From positions 1 to 64,000 of the forward strand of contig NZ_JAGYVZ010000003.1 of assembly GCF_018380615.1 (NCBI RefSeq): a DNA stretch of 64,000 bases, given 5' to 3'. The notes beneath the pieces are model-generated. The model was given only the letters and a program-made list of their open reading frames with translations, had not been told where the DNA came from and did not search any database. Shown in pieces: positions 31,937 to 40,014 of this stretch. A program made the translations under genes and the position numbers. Numbering within the stretch: position 1 is the stretch's first letter; each line of letters starts with the position of its first letter. The DNA is from Flavobacterium psychroterrae. GTDB lineage: Bacteria > Bacteroidota > Bacteroidia > Flavobacteriales > Flavobacteriaceae.

Positions 31937-31953
31937 GCAGAGAGGATGGGATT
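31937..31953. other. Right attachment site (attR) in tRNA-Ser
   Basis: GCAGAGAGGATGGGATT covers the discriminator base, acceptor stem 3' strand and part of the T-arm of tRNA-Ser. The same 17 bp are at 15274-15290, so the element restores the tRNA end on insertion. Confidence 0.85.
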
Positions 31954-32024
31954 CGAACCCACGATACAGTTACCCATATACTAGCTTTCCAGGCTAGCTC
32001 CTTCAACCACTCGGACACCTCTCT
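31938..32024 (-). tRNA. tRNA-Ser (GGA)
   Basis: The 87-nt gene folds into a class II cloverleaf. The acceptor stem is AGAGAGG with CCTCTCT, the D-arm starts TGTCCGAGTGG, the anticodon arm is CTAGC-CTGGAAA-GCTAG with anticodon GGA, and the T-arm has GGTTCGAATCC. A long variable arm confirms serine. CCA is not encoded. The 3' end is the integration target of the element. Confidence 0.95.
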
Positions 32025-32120
32025 AAATTGGGTTTGCAAATAACATAAAAAAAACTGACTTAGAAAAACAAATCAGGCATTAGTTTGAAAGACTTTTTAT
32101 TCTGCTGAATATTTTTATTT

Positions 32121-32214
32121 TTCGCCACGAATTTCACTAATTTTCACTAATTTTTTATGAACAGCAATAGATTAATATTTATTCGTGGAAATTCGGGAAA
32201 TTCGTGGCAAACTT
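32121..32214. repeat. Dispersed inverted repeat (CACGAATTTCAC family)
   Basis: GCCACGAATTTC and its complement GAAATTCGTGGC flank a central stretch with repeated CACTAATTTT. Relatives stand at 43305-43402 and 59094-59160. The hairpin separates tRNA-Ser and the LysR gene. Confidence 0.65.
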
Positions 32215-32218
32215 TTAT

Positions 32219-33091
32219 TTACATGCTTTTTCTAAATTCTTCCATAAATAACTTTACAGCTTTTTTTTGATAAGCTCCTTCGATTGTTAACATAAATGAT
32301 TCTCTTTGCGTGGGAACTCCGGTAATTGCGATGGCTTTTAAATTATCCCAGCCTTTTAGGGCTTTCTCGGTTACAATTGTAACCCAATTACTTTCTTCCA
32401 CCAATTGTAAAAGAGCATGAACCGCATTTAATTCAATTGAAACTTTAGGTTTCATGTTATTTTTTAAAAACAATTCATCCAGAAATTCTCTTGAACTAAA
32501 TCCTCTTACAGGTAATACAAGTGGATAATCTCCTATCTTTTTAAAGGATATTTTATCCAAAACAGCTAAAGGATGTGTTTTTGAAACTGCCATAACCAGA
32601 TTTGAAGTGAATAACGGAATCTTCTGAATGGTTTCTTTTATCTCTTTGGATGAAATGACCAAAACCAAATCTAATTCGTTATTCAGTAATTTAGTTTCTA
32701 AAGGTTCCGTTGAGCCGTATTCTACAACAATTCTCAAATTTGGATACGTTTTAGCAAACATGTTGACAATTGGTAAAACCAAAAGTCCAAAAATATAGGT
32801 TACTCCTATTCGCAATTCACCGCCAATCATTTCGTTCAAATCGTCGATTGCCTGTTTGCCACTTTGTACATTTTCGATGATTTGTTTGGCATGAATCAGG
32901 AAAACAGATCCGGCTTCGGTAAGTTGAACTTTCTTTCCAATCTTAATAAACAAAGGCATACCCAGTTCTTCTTCCAGTTTTTTCATTTGTTGGGATAAGC
33001 CGGATTGTGTTACAAAACACAATTCTGCAGCTTTAGTAAAATGAAGTACTTCAGCAGTTTTAATAAAATATTGTAATTGATAAATTTCCAT
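32219..33091 (-). CDS. LysR-family transcriptional regulator
   Basis: The 290-residue protein has the N-terminal winged helix (MEIYQLQYFIKTAEVLHFTK, AAELCFVTQSGLSQQMKKLE) and a two-lobed substrate-binding domain (GELRIGVTYIFGLLVLPIV). The type resembles CynR-like regulators. It is divergent from an MFS transporter gene with 90 bp between the starts, so it very likely controls that transporter. The effector is unknown. Confidence 0.92.
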   Translation of the reverse strand: MEIYQLQYFIKTAEVLHFTKAAELCFVTQSGLSQQMKKLEEELGMPLFIKIGKKVQLTEAGSVFLIHAKQIIENVQSGKQAIDDLNEMIGGELRIGVTYIFGLLVLPIVNMFAKTYPNLRIVVEYGSTEPLETKLLNNELDLVLVISSKEIKETIQKIPLFTSNLVMAVSKTHPLAVLDKISFKKIGDYPLVLPVRGFSSREFLDELFLKNNMKPKVSIELNAVHALLQLVEESNWVTIVTEKALKGWDNLKAIAITGVPTQRESFMLTIEGAYQKKAVKLFMEEFRKSM

Positions 33092-33181
33092 ATTGATAAG
33101 TTTAATTACTTATTATCAGTAAAATTATTAATTTTTCTAATGAAATCATAATCCCGAACTTTGTAAAAAATATTAGGAATC

Positions 33182-34417
33182 ATGTTTAAAGCGTTAAGGT
33201 CAAAAAACTTCAAATTATTCTTTTACGGACAATCTGTTTCTGTAGTTGGAACCTGGCTTCAAAAAACAGCTGTGAGTTGGATGGTTTATAGCGTAACGGG
33301 TTCTGTTTTTTTATTGGGATTAACCACTTTTTTAAGTATGATTCCGTCGCTTTTCCTTGCACCTTTGGCAGGAAGCATTATTGGGCGTTATGATAAACAC
33401 CGCGCCATGATTTTATTACAATCTTTGGCAATGCTTCAGGCTGGAGCTTTGGCTTTGCTGATTTACTTAAAAATATACAATATCAATTTTATTTTGGCTT
33501 TGAGCCTTATTCAGGGAGTCATCAATGCTTTTGATATGACGTGTCGCCAAACCATGATGATTGATATTGTGGATAATAAAGAAGATTTACCAAACGCTGT
33601 GGCTTTAAACTCCACTCTAAACAATTTTGCCCGAATTGCCGGACCTGCTCTTGCCGGAATTATTCTGCACAATTATGGTGAAGACATTTGTTTTATCGGG
33701 AATTTTTTAAGTTATATTCCTGTGTTGATTTCTTTATTGATGATGAAAATTACGCCGCATATCAAAGCAACTGACAAATTTAAAATGTTGGAAGATTTTA
33801 TCGAAGGTTTGGATTATGTGAAAAAAGAAACCGAAATGGCAAAAATGCTTTTAATGTTAATGTGCAGTAGTTTATTCGTCATTTCCTTTAATACTTTAAT
33901 GCCGGTTTTTGCCAAAGATATTTTTAGCGGAAATGCTCAGACTTTCAGCTGGTTTGAAAGCGCTGCGGGAATTGGTTCTATTGTGTCGGCTATTTATCTG
34001 GCAAATCTTAAACGATCAGATAATATGGGTAAAATAATGATCGCTGCAAGTTTATTATTAGGTTTTAGCATTATTATCCTTGCTTATTCAAATAGTTTAA
34101 GCGTTGCGCTTATTTGTATGGCTTTGAGCGGTGTAGGAATGATGGCGCAAACCTCATCAATCAATATTTACATTCAAACGCAAAGTATTGTGAGCATGAG
34201 ATCCAGAAGTATTAGCTATTATTTAATGGCATATCAGGGAATGATTCCTGTGGGAAGTTTGATTATTGGCTACGTTTCTCATATTATTGGAACCCGAAAT
34301 ACGGTTGCCATTCAGGGAGTTATTTCTATAATTTCGGTAATTGTTTATGTGTATTATAAAAACCGTAGTGCTTCTGAAGAAGATTTAGAGACTTGTGAGA
34401 TTCAATATAAAAATTAA
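33182..34417 (+). CDS. MFS transporter, exporter type
   Basis: The 411-residue protein has 12 predicted membrane segments and starts MFKALRSKNFKLFFYGQSVS, the pattern of the MFS_3/EntS-like exporters. The loop motif GRYDKHRAM corresponds to the MFS motif between helices 2 and 3. It probably exports a small molecule. The divergent LysR gene is the likely regulator. Substrate is unknown. Confidence 0.88.
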   Translation: MFKALRSKNFKLFFYGQSVSVVGTWLQKTAVSWMVYSVTGSVFLLGLTTFLSMIPSLFLAPLAGSIIGRYDKHRAMILLQSLAMLQAGALALLIYLKIYNINFILALSLIQGVINAFDMTCRQTMMIDIVDNKEDLPNAVALNSTLNNFARIAGPALAGIILHNYGEDICFIGNFLSYIPVLISLLMMKITPHIKATDKFKMLEDFIEGLDYVKKETEMAKMLLMLMCSSLFVISFNTLMPVFAKDIFSGNAQTFSWFESAAGIGSIVSAIYLANLKRSDNMGKIMIAASLLLGFSIIILAYSNSLSVALICMALSGVGMMAQTSSINIYIQTQSIVSMRSRSISYYLMAYQGMIPVGSLIIGYVSHIIGTRNTVAIQGVISIISVIVYVYYKNRSASEEDLETCEIQYKN

Positions 34418-34421
34418 AAGG

Positions 34422-34553
34422 AAATTCCAATATTTTAAAATTCCAAATTCCAATCTTGGAAAGGGAAATTCTAATTACTAAAAAAATTCCAAATTCCAAC
34501 CTTGAGATTTAATTCTCACATTTGGAATTTGGAATTTTAAAATATTGGAATTT
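34422..34553. repeat. Long inverted repeat (AATTCCAA family) between convergent genes
   Basis: AAATTCCAATATTTTAAAAT and onward (34422-34453) is repeated inverted at 34522-34553, giving a stem of over 30 bp with a 70-bp loop. It lies between the MFS gene and the asparaginase gene, which end toward each other, and can act as a two-way terminator. Shorter relatives occur at 46507-46545 and 50584-50900. Confidence 0.75.
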
Positions 34554-34559
34554 TTATAT

Positions 34560-35591
34560 TTACAACGAAATCTCTCCACGTAAAGCAGTTTCAAAAATAG
34601 TTTTGAAGTCTTCTTTTGGGATATTGTGACCTAATAAATACATTAGTTTTGTTATGGCAGCTTCGGTAGTAATGTCTTTTCCTGAGATAACGCCAAGAGA
34701 TTTTAAAGCTGTACTTGTTTCATATTGTCCCATATTGACACTTCCGGCAGAACATTGCGTTACGTTGACAATGTGTAATCCTGATTGAATGGCTTTCTGA
34801 ATCAAATTCAAAAACCATTCTTCGGTTGGTGCATTTCCGGATCCGTAGGTTTCAAGTACAATTCCTTTTAAATCTTTAATGGCAAGAATCGAGGATAAAA
34901 CAATTTCGCTCATTCCCGGAAACATTTTTATAATCGCTACATGATTGTCTAAATTCTTGTGGACAATTAGTTTTGCATCTGTATTTACAGGAAGAAATAA
35001 ATGTGAATTTAATTTAAGATGAACGCCGGATTCTACCAATTCAGGATAATTTGGCGCTGTAAATGCTTTAAAATGTTCTGCATTTACTTTTGAAGTTCTG
35101 TTTCCTCGGTATAATTTATATTCAAAGTACAGACAAACTTCGGTGATTACGGGTTTTCCGTTTTCTTGTAACGAAGCAATCTGAATTGCTGTAATCAGGT
35201 TTTCTTTAGCATCGGTACGCAAATCACCTATTGGCAATTGCGATCCCGTAAAAACAACCGGTTTTGCTAAATTTTCGAGCATAAAACTCAATGCTGAAGC
35301 CGAATATGACATTGTATCTGAACCGTGAAGTACTACAAATCCGTCAAAAGAAGTGTAATTTTCCTGGATGATTTCTGCAATTTTTGTCCATTCCGCAGGA
35401 TTCATGTTTGAGGAATCGATGGGATCTTCAAATGAAACCGTTTCAATCTCACAATCTAATTGTTTAATTTCAGGAATATTCTGCAATAATTTTCCAAAGT
35501 TGAATGCTTTAAGCGCACCCGTTGCAAAATCCTTACTCATACCAATAGTTCCACCGGTATAAATTAGCAATATTTTAGCTTTAGATGACAT
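34560..35591 (-). CDS. ansA: Type I L-asparaginase
   Basis: The 343-residue cytoplasmic enzyme has both asparaginase signatures: ILLIYTGGTIGMSKD with the first catalytic Thr, and FVVLHGSDTMSYSASALSFM with the second Thr-Asp pair. There is no signal peptide, which points to the type I (cytoplasmic) form. It hydrolyses asparagine to aspartate and ammonia. It overlaps the preceding acyltransferase gene by 11 bp, so the two are co-transcribed. Confidence 0.92.
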   Translation of the reverse strand: MSSKAKILLIYTGGTIGMSKDFATGALKAFNFGKLLQNIPEIKQLDCEIETVSFEDPIDSSNMNPAEWTKIAEIIQENYTSFDGFVVLHGSDTMSYSASALSFMLENLAKPVVFTGSQLPIGDLRTDAKENLITAIQIASLQENGKPVITEVCLYFEYKLYRGNRTSKVNAEHFKAFTAPNYPELVESGVHLKLNSHLFLPVNTDAKLIVHKNLDNHVAIIKMFPGMSEIVLSSILAIKDLKGIVLETYGSGNAPTEEWFLNLIQKAIQSGLHIVNVTQCSAGSVNMGQYETSTALKSLGVISGKDITTEAAITKLMYLLGHNIPKEDFKTIFETALRGEISL

Positions 35592-36720
35592 CCTGGTATT
35601 TTAATTTATTGACTACAGGATTTGCGTACATGGCTAAAAACCCTTGTCTTGCAACCGGATTTTCGGTACTGCCAATACGCATTTCTAAACGACGTTCAAA
35701 CAGCGATTTTTCATTTTCCTTATATAAATGAGCAAATTTATCCGTTCCGTTTATAATATCGTAAGCAATAAAATTAGTTGGCCATAAATGATAATTCTTC
35801 AAAATAGAATCATCAATAACTTGTGCCAAAGCCTGAATTTGTTTGTTTGCGTTGTCATTTTCAGCCACAATCTGATCAATTTCAGTATCCAGAACATCTC
35901 CTACAGAAATGTGTATTCTTTTTTTAGTTCCCATAATACCACTTAAAATGGTCATGAAATCTTCGTTTTTTTCCTTAATATAAACTTCGTTGTTTGCTTC
36001 TGCCATTAATTGTGGCATTTTCAAAACATCTGTAGGATCGTATTCGTATGAAATAGAAACCGGAACAACTTTTAATTTCTTAAAATAATCCATTAAATTG
36101 GTTTCATCAGAACCCATTCCTATCATTTTTAAAACTCCGGGATTGGTTTCGTCGTTTCCGTCTTTGGTACGTCCTTCTCTTTGTGCGATCCAAACCGAAC
36201 GATTTTCGCGAAGCAATAATTGTCCTATATATTCTGATAATAATTTAGAACTCTGCAACATTTCTCTTGGCGTTAAACCTCTCAAAACCAAAAAGTTTCT
36301 GTTTAGTTTTGCCAAAGTGCTCAAGAATGCTTTCTGAACCAGATTATCTCCAATGGCCGATGCTGTCATGACTAAACCATGTTCAAAAAGACAAACATTT
36401 AATAAGGTAGTATCTAAAAGAATGTCTCTGTGATTAGAAACAAATAAATAAGAAGTGTTTTTTTCCAGTTTCTCAAAACCTGAAGTTGTAAGTCCTTCAG
36501 AACTTTTATCGAGTACTTTTTGAATAGTATTATAGATGAAATTACATTGAAAATCACGAATAGAATGTGTCTTTTTCAATTGATCTTTCCAAGCATCATC
36601 TTCTAATTCTGGAAAAGTAAAATTCATCATGGCTTTCATCATAGGATGATTGACAACACCATGAAGTGCTTCATTTATTTCGGAATCATAAAACGGTCGA
36701 ATGGCATCAAATTTCTGCAT
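35581..36720 (-). CDS. Glycerol-3-phosphate/lysophosphatidate acyltransferase family protein
   Basis: The 379-residue protein has the PlsC-type motif I VSNHRDILLD (the NHxxxxD acyltransfer box) at about residue 95, followed by motif-like FLVLRGLTPREML and IAQREGRTKDG. It would acylate a glycerolipid precursor at the membrane surface. Length is greater than plain PlsC, and the family is the one found as a solitary acyltransferase in Bacteroidota. It is second in a leftward run after TatD, followed by ansA with overlap. Confidence 0.85.
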   Translation of the reverse strand: MQKFDAIRPFYDSEINEALHGVVNHPMMKAMMNFTFPELEDDAWKDQLKKTHSIRDFQCNFIYNTIQKVLDKSSEGLTTSGFEKLEKNTSYLFVSNHRDILLDTTLLNVCLFEHGLVMTASAIGDNLVQKAFLSTLAKLNRNFLVLRGLTPREMLQSSKLLSEYIGQLLLRENRSVWIAQREGRTKDGNDETNPGVLKMIGMGSDETNLMDYFKKLKVVPVSISYEYDPTDVLKMPQLMAEANNEVYIKEKNEDFMTILSGIMGTKKRIHISVGDVLDTEIDQIVAENDNANKQIQALAQVIDDSILKNYHLWPTNFIAYDIINGTDKFAHLYKENEKSLFERRLEMRIGSTENPVARQGFLAMYANPVVNKLKYQDVI

Positions 36721-36781
36721 TAAATATCTATTTTAGTGGGCAAAAGAACAAAAAAAAAATTAAAGTATTGTAAGGTACGGG

Positions 36782-37561
36782 TTAAATCCCAAAAACGTCT
36801 TTAGAATTCTGAGTCGTTTTTGCTGCTATTTCTTCTTCAGAAACATCATAAATATCGGCTAATTTGCTAATAACATTTAATAAATAACTGCTTTCATTAC
36901 GTTTTCCGCGATACGGAATTGGCGCTAAATAAGGCGAATCTGTTTCTAAAACAATGTGTTTAAGATCTATCTGATTTAAAAACTGATCAATTTTTCCGTT
37001 TTTAAAAGTTACAACTCCGCCAATTCCTAACTTCATATTGTAAGAAATCGCCTGAAGCGCTTGTTCATGCGTTCCGGAAAAGCAATGAAAGATTCCGAAT
37101 AATTCAGGAGATTTTTCTTCTTCTAAAATTTCAAAAATTTCATCAAAAGCTTCACGACAATGAATTACGATGGGTAATTTATATTGTTTTGCTAACTGAA
37201 TTTGTCTCTTAAAAGCGATTTGCTGCTCTTTAAGATGGGTTTTATCCCAATACAAATCAATCCCAATTTCGCCCACGGCATAAAACTTTCTTTTTGCCAG
37301 TTCAGTTTCAACATGTTTTAGTTCTTCTTCATAATTATCTTTTACATAAGTGGGATGCAAACCCATCATCAGGAATACATGATCCGGATAATTTTGTTCT
37401 AAGTCGTACATTGATTGCGTTGCAGCAGCATCAATTGCAGGAATAAAAAAACGGGTTACGCCGGCGTTTATGGCGCGTTGTATCATTTCGTCGCGATCCT
37501 GATCAAATTCATCAGAATATAAATGCGTATGTGTATCGGTAATTATGGTTGTTGGATTCAA
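36782..37561 (-). CDS. TatD-family metal-dependent hydrolase
   Basis: The 259-residue protein has the TIM-barrel amidohydrolase motifs of TatD: TDTHTHLYS at the start, GEIGIDLYWDK, PIVIHCREAFDE, FHCFSGT and LETDSPYLAP. These hold the metal ligands. TatD proteins are DNases or 3'-5' exonucleases with a role in DNA repair and turnover. It is the first gene of a leftward run with the acyltransferase and asparaginase. Confidence 0.93.
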   Translation of the reverse strand: MNPTTIITDTHTHLYSDEFDQDRDEMIQRAINAGVTRFFIPAIDAAATQSMYDLEQNYPDHVFLMMGLHPTYVKDNYEEELKHVETELAKRKFYAVGEIGIDLYWDKTHLKEQQIAFKRQIQLAKQYKLPIVIHCREAFDEIFEILEEEKSPELFGIFHCFSGTHEQALQAISYNMKLGIGGVVTFKNGKIDQFLNQIDLKHIVLETDSPYLAPIPYRGKRNESSYLLNVISKLADIYDVSEEEIAAKTTQNSKDVFGI

Positions 37562-37973
37562 TTTTATAATTTTTAAAGGTTCAAAATTACGATATTATTA
37601 AAAACTTTCCCAATTGAATGTTATTGTGGCGAAATGGCACGCAGATGATATGGATTCACTTCGTGAAAACGCGGATTAAAAACGGATTTTTTTTCTTGTT
37701 TGGGTTTGTTTTGGGTTTGGGTTTTGGGTTTGCTTTTAGCTACGCGGGTTTTATATAATGGTTTAGTCCCTACAGGACATTTTTAATTGTTGTTTTTTTT
37801 CTACCAACATCTAACTCCTAACGGAGTATTGCTTTGTTATTTATAAAATTATTATTGGTAGAAATATCTTGTGGAGACTATATATTTCAAATCTATGCAA
37901 AAAAAAATCCGCAAAGTATATTATCTCTTTGCGAATCTCTGTGTATTCTTTGTGGCTTTTGTGAAACCCTAAT
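37562..37973. other. 412-bp intergenic stretch with G-tract cluster and repeat fragments
   Basis: No gene is visible. GGG tracts at 37702, 37713, 37719 and 37726 stand with loops of 8, 3 and 4 bases, close to a G-quadruplex pattern. CCTACAGGACATTTTT and CTCCTAACGGAG are pieces of dispersed repeats, and the end CTTTGCGAATCTCTGTG recurs at 43424. Confidence 0.5.
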
Positions 37974-38702
37974 CTAATTCAACTCATCCAGAAGCTTTTC
38001 AACATCATCATAGTTTTCATAATCCTGCGAAATAGTCTGCAAGATTGCTTCGCACTCTTTATATTTTTTTTGTTTTAGTTTAGATAAGGCCAGGTTCCAT
38101 TTTGCTTTTTCTTTATATACAGATGTTCCAGATATCAATTCTTTAAAAACAGCTTCAGCTTTAGTATATTTACTTTCTTCTAATAACGAAACCCCATAAA
38201 AATATTTAATTTCAGGCGTATTATTTTCTTTTAGAATTTCCTCAAAAACAGGAATCGCCGCTGCATATTTTCCATCGTTAAATGCTGTTTGTGCTTTATT
38301 TAAAGTTTCATTTACGTCTCCTCTTTCTACAAAAGTTGCTGGTTCCGGATTGTCATAATCGGCAAAAGTTGGATTATTATAATCAAAAAAGAATAACCCG
38401 AATAAAACAATAATCGATGCAGCGGCTGCATAATACCAAGGTCGCATCAACAAGACTTTTGGTTTATTAATATGAGTATTAAAATGCTTCTCTGAAATCG
38501 CAGTTAAATTGGCTGAAAACGCTTCTCTTTCTTCTTCAAATTCAAATTTGGTTGTAAGGCGTAACTGCACTTCCTTGAAAGTTTCAAACTCCGAAGACAA
38601 TTCATGATCTTCAGACAATTGTTTCTCAAAACTATCTTTTTCCTCCACAGTCATTTCTCCCTGAAGATATTGATCGAATAATATATAGCGTTCTTCGTTC
38701 AT
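37974..38702 (-). CDS. Putative anti-sigma factor with TPR domain
   Basis: The 242-residue protein has an N-terminal cytoplasmic part (MNEERYILFDQYLQGEMTVE) of the type seen in anti-sigma factors. It has one membrane segment (WYYAAAASIIVLFGLFFFDY, about residues 88-107) and a C-terminal domain with three TPR-like repeats (LNKAQTAFNDGKYAAAIPVF and onward). It starts 3 bp after the sigma factor gene, so the two are co-translated. It probably holds the sigma factor at the membrane until an envelope signal releases it. Confidence 0.75.
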   Translation of the reverse strand: MNEERYILFDQYLQGEMTVEEKDSFEKQLSEDHELSSEFETFKEVQLRLTTKFEFEEEREAFSANLTAISEKHFNTHINKPKVLLMRPWYYAAAASIIVLFGLFFFDYNNPTFADYDNPEPATFVERGDVNETLNKAQTAFNDGKYAAAIPVFEEILKENNTPEIKYFYGVSLLEESKYTKAEAVFKELISGTSVYKEKAKWNLALSKLKQKKYKECEAILQTISQDYENYDDVEKLLDELN

Positions 38703-38704
38703 GA

Positions 38705-39322
38705 CTAATTATTTTTTAGCGATTTAAAATTTTTGGCTTCCTGAATCCACTGTGTTAATTGCCCCACGCATAACGATTTCTTTTTACGGACATAACCGTA
38801 AGTAACATTAAGTTTCTCGGCTACTTCTTCCATTGTTTTTGTGGTGAAACTCAGCTTTAGCAACTCCTGACATTTATCTCCTAATTTTAGAAACATGGTA
38901 TCAAAAAGCTGTTGTTTTTCATCAAATTCCTCTGTGTGAGTAATTAATTCTAATGCAGATTCATTCATAGATACTGCATCTTCATTAATTGTTACCCCTT
39001 TATTTGATGTTTTTTTGAGTTCGTTGAGCCATTTTCTTTTGCACAATAAAAAAAAGTAGGCATCAAACGGGCAAGTCAATTGTAGTGCATTGGCTTTAGC
39101 CTGATTAAAAAGTAAAATCATGATTTCCTGAACGATATCCTGCGCATGTTCTTTATCTCCGGAGTTGTTCATAACGAACATCACCACTTTTGGGACGTAC
39201 TTTTTGTAAATGGTCTGAATAATTGCCGAATCGTTTGCAGCAAGTCCATCAATATACATTTGATCAGCATGAATCTTCATTTTGCCCATAAAAAAACTTT
39301 TTGAAGCTAATTTAGAAAACAA
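38705..39322 (-). CDS. ECF-type RNA polymerase sigma factor
   Basis: The 205-residue protein has sigma region 2 (IYKKYVPKVVMFVMNNSGDK, EHAQDIVQEIMILLF) and region 4 (LLKLSFTTKTMEEVAEKLNV, TYGYVRKKKSLC). It lacks regions 1 and 3, as in ECF sigma factors. The following gene is its likely anti-sigma factor. The likely regulon is on the opposite strand to the right, where a bipartite motif occurs three times. Confidence 0.9.
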   Translation of the reverse strand: MFSKLASKSFFMGKMKIHADQMYIDGLAANDSAIIQTIYKKYVPKVVMFVMNNSGDKEHAQDIVQEIMILLFNQAKANALQLTCPFDAYFFLLCKRKWLNELKKTSNKGVTINEDAVSMNESALELITHTEEFDEKQQLFDTMFLKLGDKCQELLKLSFTTKTMEEVAEKLNVTYGYVRKKKSLCVGQLTQWIQEAKNFKSLKNN

Positions 39323-39345
39323 TTGTAAATAAATTTCACATTATG

Positions 39346-39377
39346 GGGTAACAATTAACAAATAATATTGATATAAC
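39346..39377 (+). promoter_or_regulatory. Candidate ECF promoter, copy 1
   Basis: GGGTAACAAT (39346-39355), 12 bp, then TTGATATAAC (39368-39377). The GTAAC core is like ECF -35 elements. It points to the small membrane protein gene at 39533. The same two blocks with exactly the same spacing occur at 39845 and 39911. Confidence 0.6.
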
Positions 39378-39532
39378 GTAACAAATAGCTTTTAGGATTC
39401 CTAAAAATGGATTTAACGAAAATTTGCCCACAGGTTAAACGGATGAAATAGATTATCGCAGATTTTTTAATTCGTGGATTTGAAATTCGTGCTAAAAAAC
39501 TTTCCCTAAAAACAATCATAAAACTAAGAGAA

Positions 39533-39832
39533 ATGGAAACTTATCAATTTATAGAAGAGAAAAACCTGGATCGATTTCATAAAATGCTTTCTGCCAAAAC
39601 ACGAAATGGATTTGTGATTATAGAGCATAACACAAAATTACCTTATGCCGTTTTATCCAAAGCCAAAAAAAAAATCAACCATCCGTTACATCTATTTATT
39701 ACCTGTATCACATTTGGGCTTTGGTCAATTGTCTGGATTTATTTAGGGATTACGCTTTCGCGGAAAAAAGACATTCTGGTCGCTTTAGACGAAGATGGAA
39801 ATTTATTTGAAGACAAATGCCTTTCAAAATAA
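39533..39832 (+). CDS. Small membrane protein
   Basis: The 99-residue protein (METYQFIEEKNLDRFHKMLS) has a cytoplasmic N-terminus and one or two membrane segments near residues 53-74 (LHLFITCITFGLWSIVWIYL), the form of Bacteroidota small inner-membrane proteins of unknown function. It stands downstream of a candidate ECF promoter and next to the sigma factor on the opposite strand. The role is unknown. Confidence 0.65.
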   Translation: METYQFIEEKNLDRFHKMLSAKTRNGFVIIEHNTKLPYAVLSKAKKKINHPLHLFITCITFGLWSIVWIYLGITLSRKKDILVALDEDGNLFEDKCLSK

Positions 39833-39844
39833 AATCAAAAACAA

Positions 39845-39876
39845 GGGTAACAATTTATAAAGCAACTTAATATAAC
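39845..39876 (+). promoter_or_regulatory. Candidate ECF promoter, copy 2
   Basis: GGGTAACAAT (39845-39854), 12 bp, then TTAATATAAC (39867-39876). It lies just after the small membrane protein gene and upstream of the lipoprotein gene at 40015. Confidence 0.6.
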
Positions 39877-39910
39877 AGTATAAAAAAAGTTGAAATAATT
39901 TTAAAAACAC

Positions 39911-39942
39911 GGGTAACAATATCAAACCCTAATTGATATAAG
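39911..39942 (+). promoter_or_regulatory. Candidate ECF promoter, copy 3
   Basis: GGGTAACAAT (39911-39920), 12 bp, then TTGATATAAG (39933-39942), 72 bp before the lipoprotein ATG. Copies 2 and 3 are 66 bp apart and both point to that gene. Confidence 0.65.
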
Positions 39943-40014
39943 AATATAAGATTAACAACCAGAATCTGAAAACCACTTGAAATAATCAAGGCAGATTTAT
40001 AAAAACTAGAAATC

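Larger units (their letters stand above)
15274..31953. mobile_element. 16.7 kb integrative element in tRNA-Ser
   Basis: The element is bounded by the 17-bp direct repeat GCAGAGAGGATGGGATT (15274-15290 and 31937-31953). The right copy is the 3' end of an intact tRNA-Ser gene, and a tyrosine integrase lies beside it. Inside are an XRE-like repressor, a primase/helicase with a frameshift, small unknown genes, a type VI secretion VgrG-effector-immunity module, an ArdC-type antirestriction fusion protein and a histone-like peptide. Neither relaxase, coupling protein nor phage structural genes are recognisable. It is therefore an integrative mobilisable or satellite-like element whose transfer depends on a helper; that conclusion is inferred from gene absence. 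Confidence 0.88.

Noticed and set aside
38977..38998. GGGTAACAAT on the minus strand inside the sigma factor gene
   Set aside because: The second block TTRATATAA is missing after 12 bp, and the sequence codes for residues KGVTIN. It looks like chance, although it lowers the rarity of the first half of the motif.
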